A DNA stretch of 42,648 nt from Thermoleophilia bacterium (lineage in GTDB: Bacteria; Actinomycetota; Thermoleophilia; Gaiellales; Gaiellaceae), in assembly GCA_025934335.1 (NCBI GenBank), contig JAICYG010000002.1:1-42648 (forward strand), read 5' to 3'. Position 1 is the first letter of the stretch. Each line of letters begins with the position of its first letter. Position numbers and translations under genes: made by a program. Below, in pieces: positions 11,043-19,223 of the stretch. The notes under the pieces are model-generated. The model did no database searches and had not been told where the DNA came from. It saw only the letters and a program-made list of their open reading frames with translations.

Positions 11043-11951
11043 CTACACCGCAGCCGTCGCCGGGACGAGCGCCGTCCGCTCGACCGGCTTCGCCGGCAGA
11101 AGCACGACGACGAGGCTCGTCAACGCGACGCCGGTCCATTGCCACCCGGAGAGCGCCTGCCCGAACTTGAAGTAGCCGACGAGGATCGCGCTGACGGGGA
11201 AGGCGAGCTCGGCGAGTGTCGCGGCGACGGCCGGGATGGAGCGCAGGCCGTAGTAGTAGAGGCCGAGCGCGAGGAAGCCCGTGACGAACGCGAGCAACGC
11301 GATCCACAAGGTGTCGTGCCCGGACGCGAACGCGGGAGTGCCGAGCACGAGCAGCGCGACGGCGCTCGCGGGCAGGCCGAATGCGAAGCGGAGCGTCGCG
11401 ACGTGCTCGAAGCGCAAGTCGCGCGCAAGGTAGCGGCCGAGCACGGTGCCGAGCGCCCACAGCGCGGCGGCCCCGAGCGCGTACAGCGTCGGCCGCAGGC
11501 CGTGCACCGACGGGTGGAACGGATGCGGGACGCCGATCAGCCACGCGCCGACGAGCGCCGGGACGAAGAATGCGGCGAAGCGGGCGTGCGGGCGCTCGCC
11601 GAGCACCATCGTGGCCGCGACGACCGCGATCACCGGCTGCACCTTCTGCAGCACGACCGGCGTCACGAAGTCGTGGCCGTCGACGAAGGCCTGCGTGAAG
11701 AGGATCGTCGCGACCGCCGAGGAGCCGGCACCGATCACGAGCGCGGCGAGCACGTGCCGCCAGCCGAGCCGGAGGACGGCCGCCGTCGCACCGGCCAGGA
11801 ACGGCAGCGTCAGCACGACCAGCACGAGGTGCTCGCCGAAGACGATCGTCGCGACCGCCGTCGTCTGCGCAAGCGGCGCGCGGATCCAGGCGTCGAGACC
11901 CCAGAGCGCCGCCGCGACGGCGACGAGCGCGATCCCTGCCGAGCGGCTCAT
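11043..11951 (-). CDS. EamA/DMT family transporter
   Basis: About ten hydrophobic segments; two EamA-like halves (ALWGLDAWIRAPLAQTTAV..., ALGAAALWALGTVLGRYLARD). Confidence 0.85.
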   Translation of the reverse strand: MSRSAGIALVAVAAALWGLDAWIRAPLAQTTAVATIVFGEHLVLVVLTLPFLAGATAAVLRLGWRHVLAALVIGAGSSAVATILFTQAFVDGHDFVTPVVLQKVQPVIAVVAATMVLGERPHARFAAFFVPALVGAWLIGVPHPFHPSVHGLRPTLYALGAAALWALGTVLGRYLARDLRFEHVATLRFAFGLPASAVALLVLGTPAFASGHDTLWIALLAFVTGFLALGLYYYGLRSIPAVAATLAELAFPVSAILVGYFKFGQALSGWQWTGVALTSLVVVLLPAKPVERTALVPATAAV

Positions 11952-11974
11952 CGACGCAGCGTAATCGCGGCCCG

Positions 11975-13018
11975 CTACTTGACCGTCGTCGGGATGTTCT
12001 TGATCTTGCCCGAGGCGATCTGCTGCTTCACCTGCGCGACCTTCGCCGGGATGCCCTTCGGCGTCTTCGGCGAGAACTTGCCGATGCCGACGCCGTTCAC
12101 GTCGAGGCCGTAGATCGCGTCGGTGCCGCCCTTGAAGTCGCCTTCCTTGGCGTCCTTGATCGCGTCGAAGACCGACGTGTCGACGCGCTTCAGCGCCGAG
12201 GTGAGGATGTAGTCGCCGAGGTAGGACTGGTCGGCGTCGACACCGACACCCCAGACGCTCTTGCCCTTGGCCGCGTCGAGCGCACCGAGGCCGCAGCCGC
12301 CGGCGACCTGGAAGACGACGACGGAGCCCGCGGCGATCTGGTTGAGCGCGACCTCCTTGCAGAGCGCCTGCTTCTCGAAGTCCTGCGAGTAGCCGTTGAG
12401 GGTCTGCACGCCCGGGAACGCCGCCTTCGCGCCGGCCTGGTAGCCGGCGATGTAGCGGTCGACCGGCGGCTGCTTCATGCCGCCGACGGACGAGACGGTG
12501 TTGCCGCCGCGGTCCCTGGCGGCGAGGCCGGCGGCATAGCCGGCGAGATAGCCCGCCTCCTGCTCCTTGAAGAGCAGGCCCTCGACGTTCTTCAGGCCCC
12601 CCTCGTCGGCATTCGACACGTCAACGATCGCGAAATGACTGTTGGGGAAGTTCTTCGCAACCGCCTTCATCGCGTTGATCTCGGTGAAGCCGACGCCGAT
12701 GATCAGGTCGTAGTGCTGCCGCGCGAGCGCGGTCAGGTTCGGGATGTAGTCGGCCGGCGAGGCCGCAGTGACGACGCGCGTCTGCACGCCGAGCTCCTTG
12801 CCCGCCCGCTGCAGGCCGACGTAGGCGAGGTGGTTGAAGCTGCGGTCGTTGAGGCCGCCGGTGTCGGTGGAGAGGCCGACCTTGAAGGTTCCGCCGCCCT
12901 GTGACGTCGTGGTCGCGGTCGTGGTGGTCGTCCCCGAGCCCGACTTGCTCGAGCCGCAGCCGGCGGCGACGGCCGCGATCGCGACGGCGAGCACGGCGAG
13001 CGAGATGAGACGCTTCAC
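11975..13018 (-). CDS. BMP family (PnrA-like) ABC transporter substrate-binding lipoprotein
   Basis: Lipobox VAAGCGSSKSG; FKVGLSTDTGGLNDRSFNHLAYVGLQRAGKELGV typical of BMP family. Confidence 0.92.
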   Translation of the reverse strand: MKRLISLAVLAVAIAAVAAGCGSSKSGSGTTTTTATTTSQGGGTFKVGLSTDTGGLNDRSFNHLAYVGLQRAGKELGVQTRVVTAASPADYIPNLTALARQHYDLIIGVGFTEINAMKAVAKNFPNSHFAIVDVSNADEGGLKNVEGLLFKEQEAGYLAGYAAGLAARDRGGNTVSSVGGMKQPPVDRYIAGYQAGAKAAFPGVQTLNGYSQDFEKQALCKEVALNQIAAGSVVVFQVAGGCGLGALDAAKGKSVWGVGVDADQSYLGDYILTSALKRVDTSVFDAIKDAKEGDFKGGTDAIYGLDVNGVGIGKFSPKTPKGIPAKVAQVKQQIASGKIKNIPTTVK

Positions 13019-13056
13019 GGAACCTCCCGGGGTTTTAGACTGCGGGACGAAAACCT

Positions 13057-13644
13057 ATGGGGGATTGTACTTCCCATGCCGTCGTCGCCGTCGCGATGAG
13101 CGTGCACGAGGGGCGGCTCGCGACGCTCGTGCGGCGTGTCGAGCGGGAGCCGCGCGAGCCGCTCGAGGCGGCGCTCGGACGGGCGGTCGACGTCCCCTCC
13201 CTCGCGCACGTCGAGCAGCTCGAGACGCGCGTGCTGCGCGACGGGACGCTGGCGACGGTCTACCTCGGGCTCGCGCGGCCCGACGTGCTTGCGGGCTCCG
13301 ACCGGCGCCGCGCCGCCACGCGTTCGACGGCCGACAAGCGCGAGCTCGTCGCCGTGGCGCAGGCGCGGCTGCGCGCGAAGCTCTCGTACACGAACCTCGG
13401 CTTCGCGCTCGCGCCGGAGGTGTTCACGATCTCGGAGCTGCGCGACGTGTACCGCGCGGCGCTCGGTCACGATGTGTCTGCCACGAACCTGCAGCGCGTG
13501 CTGCTCCGCCGCGGCGCGCTGGAGCGCGTCGAGGGTCGGCGCGCGCCGGGCCGCACGGGCGGTCGCCCCGCCTCCCTCTTCCGCTTCGCCTCGCAGCACC
13601 TCGAGGTGACGGACGAGTTCGCGGCGCTCAGGCCCCCGCGCTGA
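13057..13644 (+). CDS. NrtR-like Nudix-related winged-helix protein lacking a recognisable Nudix box
   Basis: C-terminal RLRAKLSYTNLGFALAPEVFTISELRDVYRAALGHDVSATNLQRVLLRRGALE matches the NrtR-type wHTH; N-terminal half is shortened and has no GX5EX7REUXEEXGU. Confidence 0.7.
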   Translation: MGDCTSHAVVAVAMSVHEGRLATLVRRVEREPREPLEAALGRAVDVPSLAHVEQLETRVLRDGTLATVYLGLARPDVLAGSDRRRAATRSTADKRELVAVAQARLRAKLSYTNLGFALAPEVFTISELRDVYRAALGHDVSATNLQRVLLRRGALERVEGRRAPGRTGGRPASLFRFASQHLEVTDEFAALRPPR

Positions 13645-14425
13645 CGTCCGCGAGGATCTCGCGCCAGCGGGTGAAGAGGAGCTGATGGGTGTCGTCGACG
13701 AGCCGCAGCTCGGCACGCGGCAGGCGCTCGAGATACGCGTCCGCGATCGGCGGCAGGCAGACGCGGTCGCGCTCTCCCCACCAGAGCGTCACCGGCGCCG
13801 TCACCTCGCCGAGCTCGAACCCCCACGGGCGCCCGAGGTACGCGAGCTCGCGCGCGAGCCAGAGGCCGCCGTGGCGGAAGGACTCGGCCCGGCCGCGCGC
13901 GTACGCCTCGTCCGTGGACGCGTGCCCCGTCGGCGGCGTCGGCTTCCTGCCCCACCGCTCGAGCGAGCGCGTTGCGAGGCGCGGCGAGACGCGGGCGACG
14001 CGCATCACCGCGCGCACGTCACGCGCGAGGTGGCGCGTCAGGTCCGGCGGCGGCATCGAGCCGACGAGCGCGACGCGGGTCACCCGCTCCGGCGCGACGG
14101 CCGCGAGCGCGAGCGCGTGCGGCCCGCCCGCCGACCAGCCGACGACGCCGAACCGCTCGACCGGGAGCGCGGCGGCGAGCTCCTCCCCCCACGCCCGCAG
14201 CGAGGGAAGCCGCCGCGCCGGCCCGCAGCGGTCGACCGCGATCAGGCGCACGCCGAGCCCGGCAGCGATCGAGTCGTCGGGGTGACGCGAGAGCCGCGAG
14301 TCGCCCCCACCGTGCAGGTAGACGACCGGCGCCCCCTGCGGGTCGCCGACGTCGTCGAGGCTCAGCGACGCGACACGATCAGCGTCGCGCGCATCCCCAG
14401 CTGCCGGTGGTTCGCGACGGAGCAC
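13628..14425 (-). CDS. Alpha/beta-fold hydrolase
   Basis: VVYLHGGGDSRLS, VVGWSAGGPHALALAA nucleophile elbow, WWGERDRVCLP, DDTHQLLF. Start uncertain; overlaps the upstream gene. Confidence 0.88.
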   Translation of the reverse strand: MLRREPPAAGDARDADRVASLSLDDVGDPQGAPVVYLHGGGDSRLSRHPDDSIAAGLGVRLIAVDRCGPARRLPSLRAWGEELAAALPVERFGVVGWSAGGPHALALAAVAPERVTRVALVGSMPPPDLTRHLARDVRAVMRVARVSPRLATRSLERWGRKPTPPTGHASTDEAYARGRAESFRHGGLWLARELAYLGRPWGFELGEVTAPVTLWWGERDRVCLPPIADAYLERLPRAELRLVDDTHQLLFTRWREILADVSAGA

Positions 14426-14718
14426 CAGAGTGAGTATCGCCCGGGCGGCAGCTTCAGCGACAGCTCGACCCGCTTCCCGGGTGCGACGACGCCGAGACCC
14501 GCGATGTGGCGCGCGCCGCGGCGCTGCAGGCGCAGGTCGTGCGGGTCCTGGCCGAAGTTCGCGAGCTCGATCACCGCCGGCCCCGCCTGCACGTGTAGAC
14601 GCGAGAGCGTGAACGAGTACTCGCGTGCCACCACCTGCATCTGCGCGGGCGCGGGCGCGGGATTCGACGCGTGCACGAGCGGCGCCAGCAGGACTCCGGC
14701 GAGGAGGGCGAGCTTCAC
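14362..14718 (-). CDS. Cupredoxin/plastocyanin-like secreted protein
   Basis: Signal-like N-terminus VKLALLAGVLLAPLVHASNPAPA and type-1 Cu ligand pattern W-C-SVAN-H-RQLG-M. Confidence 0.78.
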   Translation of the reverse strand: MKLALLAGVLLAPLVHASNPAPAPAQMQVVAREYSFTLSRLHVQAGPAVIELANFGQDPHDLRLQRRGARHIAGLGVVAPGKRVELSLKLPPGRYSLWCSVANHRQLGMRATLIVSRR

Positions 14719-16070
14719 TTGACGAGCGTCGGCCGCGCGAACGACTTCGCGTGCGGGAGGATGCGCTCCGCGTCGAAGGAGAGCCACTGCTCGAGCAGGG
14801 CCGCGTACACGCCGCGGAAGTCGGAGGTCGCCTTCAGGTTGCCGTCCTCGTCGAGGCCGCCGGCGAGGCCGGGGAACTCGCCGACCTGCGTTCCGGCGGC
14901 GTGCGTGCCGATCAGGAAGCCGGTCCCGGCCGCGCCGTGGTCGGTGCCGCCCGACCCGTTCTCCTTCGCGCGGCGGCCGAACTCCGTCCAGACGAGCGTC
15001 AGCACGCGGTCGGCAACACCGCGCGCCTCGAGGTCTCGCTGGAACGCGTACAGCGACGCGGCCGTCGTCTGCAGAGCCGGGCCGAGCGCCGAGACCTGCG
15101 ACGCGTGCGTGTCGTACTCGCCGGTCGCCTCGAGCGCGACGCACCGCAGCGGCAGCCCGGCGGAGATCATCGCGGCGAGCCCCTGCAACCGCTGCGGGAA
15201 CGAGTCGCCCGTCGGATACGGCACCGCCGGTGCGGGAATCTTGTCGCCCGCGAACGGCGCGAGCTGCTTGCGGAGCGTCGCGGCCTGCGCCGTCACGCTC
15301 GCGGCGGTGCGCATCGCCGCATCGTCCCCGCCGACGCGGCCGAGGAGGCCGATCGCGTCGAGCATCCGGTCCTGCACCTCGCCCCACACGCCGGGCGTCC
15401 AGAAGTCGTACTCGCCGGGGCCGTCGATCGCCGCGACCGGCACCTTCGCCGTCGCGAGCGCCGGCTGCAGCGACCCCGTCAGCGAGAGCCCCTGCAGCGG
15501 GTTGTCCTTCGTGCCCGCGACGTCGAGGTAGCGGCCGAGCCAGCCGGTCAGGAGCCGCGTGTCGGTCGCACCCACCTCCCAGAAGTGGCGCGAGGTGAAA
15601 TGCGACTGGTCGGGATGGTCGTAACCCACCGCGGGCAGCACGCTCACCTTGCCCTCGCCGTGGAGCTGCGCGAGCGGCGCGAGCGCCGGGTGCCAGGAGA
15701 GGGACGCGTCCTCGGCGAACGGCGTGCCGCCGCTGACGGCGAGGTTCGGCCGCAGCTTCCGGTAGAGGGGGTCGGCCTGCGGCGAGAGGAGCGTGAGCGC
15801 GTCGGCCCCTCCCTGCAGGAAGACGGTGACGAGGATCGGCTGCTGCGGCGCGCTCGCGGCGGCGGCGATGCCCTCGTCGAAGATCCCGAGCCGGCCCGCG
15901 CCGTACACCGTCAGGGCGAGCCCGATCGAGCGCGCGACGAAGCCGCGGCGCGTGAGCCCGGTACCCGCGGGCATCGGCATGCCCGCCTCGATCGCCGGCA
16001 GGCCCTGCCCCGCGACCGCACGGAAGAGATCCGCGCGCGTGCACTCGTCGCAGACGACGCGACTGCTCAC
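14715..16070 (-). CDS. DUF1501 domain-containing protein
   Basis: TRRGFVARSIGLALTVYGAGRLG, LVTVFLQGGADALTLLSP, VWTEFGRRAKENGSGGTDHGAAG. Confidence 0.88.
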   Translation of the reverse strand: MSSRVVCDECTRADLFRAVAGQGLPAIEAGMPMPAGTGLTRRGFVARSIGLALTVYGAGRLGIFDEGIAAAASAPQQPILVTVFLQGGADALTLLSPQADPLYRKLRPNLAVSGGTPFAEDASLSWHPALAPLAQLHGEGKVSVLPAVGYDHPDQSHFTSRHFWEVGATDTRLLTGWLGRYLDVAGTKDNPLQGLSLTGSLQPALATAKVPVAAIDGPGEYDFWTPGVWGEVQDRMLDAIGLLGRVGGDDAAMRTAASVTAQAATLRKQLAPFAGDKIPAPAVPYPTGDSFPQRLQGLAAMISAGLPLRCVALEATGEYDTHASQVSALGPALQTTAASLYAFQRDLEARGVADRVLTLVWTEFGRRAKENGSGGTDHGAAGTGFLIGTHAAGTQVGEFPGLAGGLDEDGNLKATSDFRGVYAALLEQWLSFDAERILPHAKSFARPTLVK

Positions 16071-16137
16071 AGAGTCCCGCTCCGGCGCGGGCGGAGCCCG
16101 TGCCTCCGCTCCTTGATGAGCTCCGTCGAGCCTACGC

Positions 16138-17475
16138 TCATGAGGTCTGCAGGTCGGGGGACACGGCGATCAGCTGGCGGAGCGCGTTCTCGACGAGCAC
16201 CGGGTACTGCACCTGCTTCCAGCGCTGCGAGCCCGCCTGGCGCAGCGACTCCTTCGCGAACTGGAGCAGCGCCCGGTTCGTCGCATCGGAGAGCTGCGGG
16301 TTGCGCCAGAACGCGAGCGCGCGCTTCAGCACCGTCTGTGCGTCGGCCGGCGCCTTGCCCTTCGACGGGTCGAGCCGGCGGTCGTTCAGGAGCTGCGCGA
16401 CGCCGATCCATCGCCCGCGGAACGTGGCGGTGTCGAGCCAGCGCGTGTCGTCCCAGCCGGCGACGTTCGGTGGGTAGAAGAGCTGCTGCCCGGCGAGCGA
16501 GCCGATCCAGGCCCACGCGTCGGTGGTGACGCCGGCGCCGATCCGGCGGAGCAGGCCGGCGGTGTGGACGACCGGCGGCTTCGTCATGCGCGGGCCGGTG
16601 TACAGCGCCGGGTGCTTGAGGACGATCTCGAGCACCGGCTTCAGCTCGTGCCCCTGCGTGTATGCCGCCTCGAGCGCGCGTGTCGTCGCCGCGTTCGGCG
16701 GCACCGGGATGAAGTAGCCCCACAGCTTCTGCACGAAGAACGACGGGTGCTTCGGGTTGGAGAGGCACAGCCGGCACGCATCGCGCCACGCATAGCGGCC
16801 CGAACGGTGGAACACCGTCTTCGTCCCCGGGTCGTGCCGCATCGCGTCGAAGTGGAAGTCGTAGTCGCCGCGGCCGCGGCTCCAGCGGCTCGTCCACCCC
16901 GTCAGCGACCGTGCCTGCTCGCGCACGTCGCGCTCGGTGTAGGCGCCGCGGTTCGCGCCGAGCGTGAACAGCTCCATCATCTCGCGCCCGTAGTTCTCGT
17001 TCGGCGCGTCCTTCGTGTTCTCGGTGCCGTTCAGCCAGAGCAGCATCGCCGGGTTCGCCGTCACCGAGAGGAGCAGGCGCTCGAACGACCCGAGCCCGTG
17101 CTTCCGGAAGAGCTCGTTCTGCTGGAGCATCAGCGTCTGGTCGCCGACGCCGGCATTCGACGTCGCGAACCAGTCGTGCCAGACGAGCGCCATCCGCTCG
17201 ACGAGCGGCCGCGACGTGCGCACCATGCGGTCGAGCCACCAGCAGTGGTCGTGGCCCCAGCGATCGGCGGGTGCGAGCGGCCGACCCTTCGAGTCGTGCG
17301 GCCTCGGGCCGACGAGCTTCTCGACGCCGGGGTTGAGGAGCGAATGGACCGCGCCGTCGAGCCCGAGCTTCGCGAGCGCCTTCGCCTCGCCCGGGCGCGG
17401 GCCGAAGCCGGCACGCCAGAGCAGCCGCTCTGCCTGCGGCGCGCCGAACGTGCCCCGGTAGACGGGTGCACCCAC
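16138..17475 (-). CDS. DUF1800 domain-containing protein
   Basis: QAERLLWRAGFGPRPGEAKALAKLGLDGAVHSLL, NENYGREMMELFTLGANRGAYTERDV, NVAGWDDTRWLDTATFRGRW. Confidence 0.9.
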   Translation of the reverse strand: MGAPVYRGTFGAPQAERLLWRAGFGPRPGEAKALAKLGLDGAVHSLLNPGVEKLVGPRPHDSKGRPLAPADRWGHDHCWWLDRMVRTSRPLVERMALVWHDWFATSNAGVGDQTLMLQQNELFRKHGLGSFERLLLSVTANPAMLLWLNGTENTKDAPNENYGREMMELFTLGANRGAYTERDVREQARSLTGWTSRWSRGRGDYDFHFDAMRHDPGTKTVFHRSGRYAWRDACRLCLSNPKHPSFFVQKLWGYFIPVPPNAATTRALEAAYTQGHELKPVLEIVLKHPALYTGPRMTKPPVVHTAGLLRRIGAGVTTDAWAWIGSLAGQQLFYPPNVAGWDDTRWLDTATFRGRWIGVAQLLNDRRLDPSKGKAPADAQTVLKRALAFWRNPQLSDATNRALLQFAKESLRQAGSQRWKQVQYPVLVENALRQLIAVSPDLQTS

Positions 17476-17518
17476 GGACGCCGTATCGGCGCGTCCGCGG
17501 GCTGCCGCCCATCCCCCG

Positions 17519-17953
17519 TTAGAGCAGTTTGCGGAGGAGGACGCGGGACTCGCCGCGTCCGTCGTAGTTCTCGTCGACGCGCTCGACCTCGAACCCGAGC
17601 GCACGGTGGAAGGCGACCGAGCGCTCGTTCACCGGCGAGGTGACCGCGCGGACGACGCCGCGCGGAGCGACCGAGGCGAAGAACCGCTCGTACAGCTCCC
17701 GTCCGAGCCCATCGCCGCGCTTCTCCGGCGCGACGCCGACGAAGTGGATGTAGGCCTCGTCGGGGAACGTCTGCGAACGGAACCCGCAGAGAAAGCCCTC
17801 GATGCTCCCGTCCGCCTCGGCCACGAACGAGGTGTCGCGGAAGTGGACGAAGAAGAGCTTCGGGAGCATCGCCGCCATCGACCGCCCGCCCCACCACTCG
17901 TCGATCACGCCGATCACCTCGGCGTAGTCGGCAGGCTCGGCGTGGCGGATCAC
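17519..17953 (-). CDS. GNAT family N-acetyltransferase
   Basis: MIRHAEPADYAEVIGVIDEWWGG..., VGVAPEKRGDGLGRELYERFF acetyl-CoA motif; GTG start in a TCAC (GTGA) overlap with the upstream candidate selenoprotein. Confidence 0.9.
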   Translation of the reverse strand: MIRHAEPADYAEVIGVIDEWWGGRSMAAMLPKLFFVHFRDTSFVAEADGSIEGFLCGFRSQTFPDEAYIHFVGVAPEKRGDGLGRELYERFFASVAPRGVVRAVTSPVNERSVAFHRALGFEVERVDENYDGRGESRVLLRKLL

Positions 17954-18168
17954 TTCAACGTCGCGAGCACGTCGGCGAGCTCCGGGAACCGCCGCTCGGC
18001 GCGCTTCGAGAAGACGAGCTCGCCGTCGGCGAGCACGTCGAACTGGCTGTTCTCGCCCACGTGCATCTCCGCCTCGTGCCCCAGCCCGTTCAGCTCCGCC
18101 GCGAGACTCGCGGCGCGTCGGTCATAGCCGCTTCAGACCGGGCAATAGAGGATCTCGATACGCGCCAC
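17950..18168 (-). CDS. Candidate selenoprotein, SelW/Rdx family; UGA at 18133-18135 read as selenocysteine
   Basis: Minus-strand translation through UGA: VARIEILYCPV(U)SGYDRRAASLAAELNGLGHEAEMHVGENSQFDVLADGELVFSKRAERRFPELADVLATLK*. Rdx hallmarks on both sides of the UGA (YCxx-U/C, GELVFSK, RFPE). Split at the UGA and so absent from the ORF track. Confidence 0.75.
18097..18115 (-). promoter_or_regulatory. Candidate bacterial SECIS (bSECIS) hairpin
   Basis: Minus strand CGCCGCG-AGUCU-CGCGGCG: 7-bp perfect stem, loop with G in position 2, loop starts 24 nt after the UGA. Confidence 0.55.
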
Positions 18169-18200
18169 GACTTCGACTGTACCTCCCGTAGGGTGGCCGG

Positions 18201-19172
18201 ATGCGCCTCCTCGTTCTCGGCGGCACGCAGTTCCTCGGCCGCCACACGGTCGACGCCGCGCTCGCGCGCGGCCACGACGTGACCACGTTCAACCGCGGGC
18301 GTACGCGCCCGGAGCTGTTCCCCGACGTCGAGAAGCTGCACGGCGACCGCGAGGGCGACCTTGGCGCGCTCGCCGGCCGTTCCTTCGACGCGGTCGTCGA
18401 CACGAGTGGCTACGTCCCGCGCGTCGTTCGCGAGACGACCGACGCGCTCGGCGACGTCGGGCACTACACCTTCGTCTCCTCGATCTCCGTCTACGCAGAT
18501 CTCTCGACGGCGCCGACGGAGAGCTCGGCGGTGCGCGAGCTCGAGGAACCGACGGAGGACTGGCGAGAGGCATACGGCGAGTTGAAGGCCGATTGCGAGG
18601 ACGTGATCCGCGAGCGGTTTCCCGACGCGTTCGTGGTGCGGCCGGGGCTGATCGTCGGCCCCTGGGACCCGACCGGCCGCTTCACGTACTGGCCCGCGCG
18701 GATCGCGGCCGGCGGCCGCGTGCTCGCGCCGGCGCCGCCGGACGCCGACGCCCAGGTGATCGACGCGCGCGACCTCGCCGGCTGGATCGTGCGAGGCGGC
18801 GAGGGCGGCCTCGCCGGGACCTACAACGCCGTCGACCGCCCGGTGACGCGGGCGACGCTACTCGAGACCTGCCGCCGCGTCGCGCGGTCGGACGCCGAGC
18901 TCGCCTGGGTCGACGGCGAGTTCCTGCTCGCGCAGGACGTCGGCGAGTGGATGGAGCTCCCGCTCTGGCTCGCGAGCCCCGAGTACGCCGGGATGCTCTC
19001 GGTCGATCCCTCGCCCGCGTTCGACGCGGGGCTCGAGACACGCCCGCTCGAGGAAACGGTGCACGACACGCTCGCGTGGGTCGAGCGCGGCGAGGCGCCC
19101 GCCGAGACGGACGCCGGGCTCGAGCGCGCGAAGGAGCAGCGGGTGCTTGACGCCTGGTTCTCGAAAGAGTAG
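18201..19172 (+). CDS. NAD-dependent epimerase/dehydratase (extended SDR)
   Basis: MRLLVLGGTQFLGRHTVDAALARGHDVTTFNRG; YTFVSSISVYADLS. Confidence 0.92.
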   Translation: MRLLVLGGTQFLGRHTVDAALARGHDVTTFNRGRTRPELFPDVEKLHGDREGDLGALAGRSFDAVVDTSGYVPRVVRETTDALGDVGHYTFVSSISVYADLSTAPTESSAVRELEEPTEDWREAYGELKADCEDVIRERFPDAFVVRPGLIVGPWDPTGRFTYWPARIAAGGRVLAPAPPDADAQVIDARDLAGWIVRGGEGGLAGTYNAVDRPVTRATLLETCRRVARSDAELAWVDGEFLLAQDVGEWMELPLWLASPEYAGMLSVDPSPAFDAGLETRPLEETVHDTLAWVERGEAPAETDAGLERAKEQRVLDAWFSKE

Positions 19173-19173
19173 T

Positions 19174-19193
19174 TTCGAAAGATCTCTTTCGAA
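19174..19193. promoter_or_regulatory. Perfect inverted repeat TTCGAAAGA-TC-TCTTTCGAA, candidate ArsR-family operator
   Basis: 9-bp arms with 2-nt spacer immediately upstream of the ArsR gene; partial copy TCGAAAGAG at 19161-19169. Confidence 0.7.
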
Positions 19194-19223
19194 GGCTCGC
19201 TCACCGTCTCCGACCCGCGCGCG

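Noticed and set aside
18090-18464. ORF-track minus-strand ORF of 124 aa overlapping the SelW-like region
   Set aside because: Antisense to the epimerase and out of frame with the Rdx-like protein; no family motifs.
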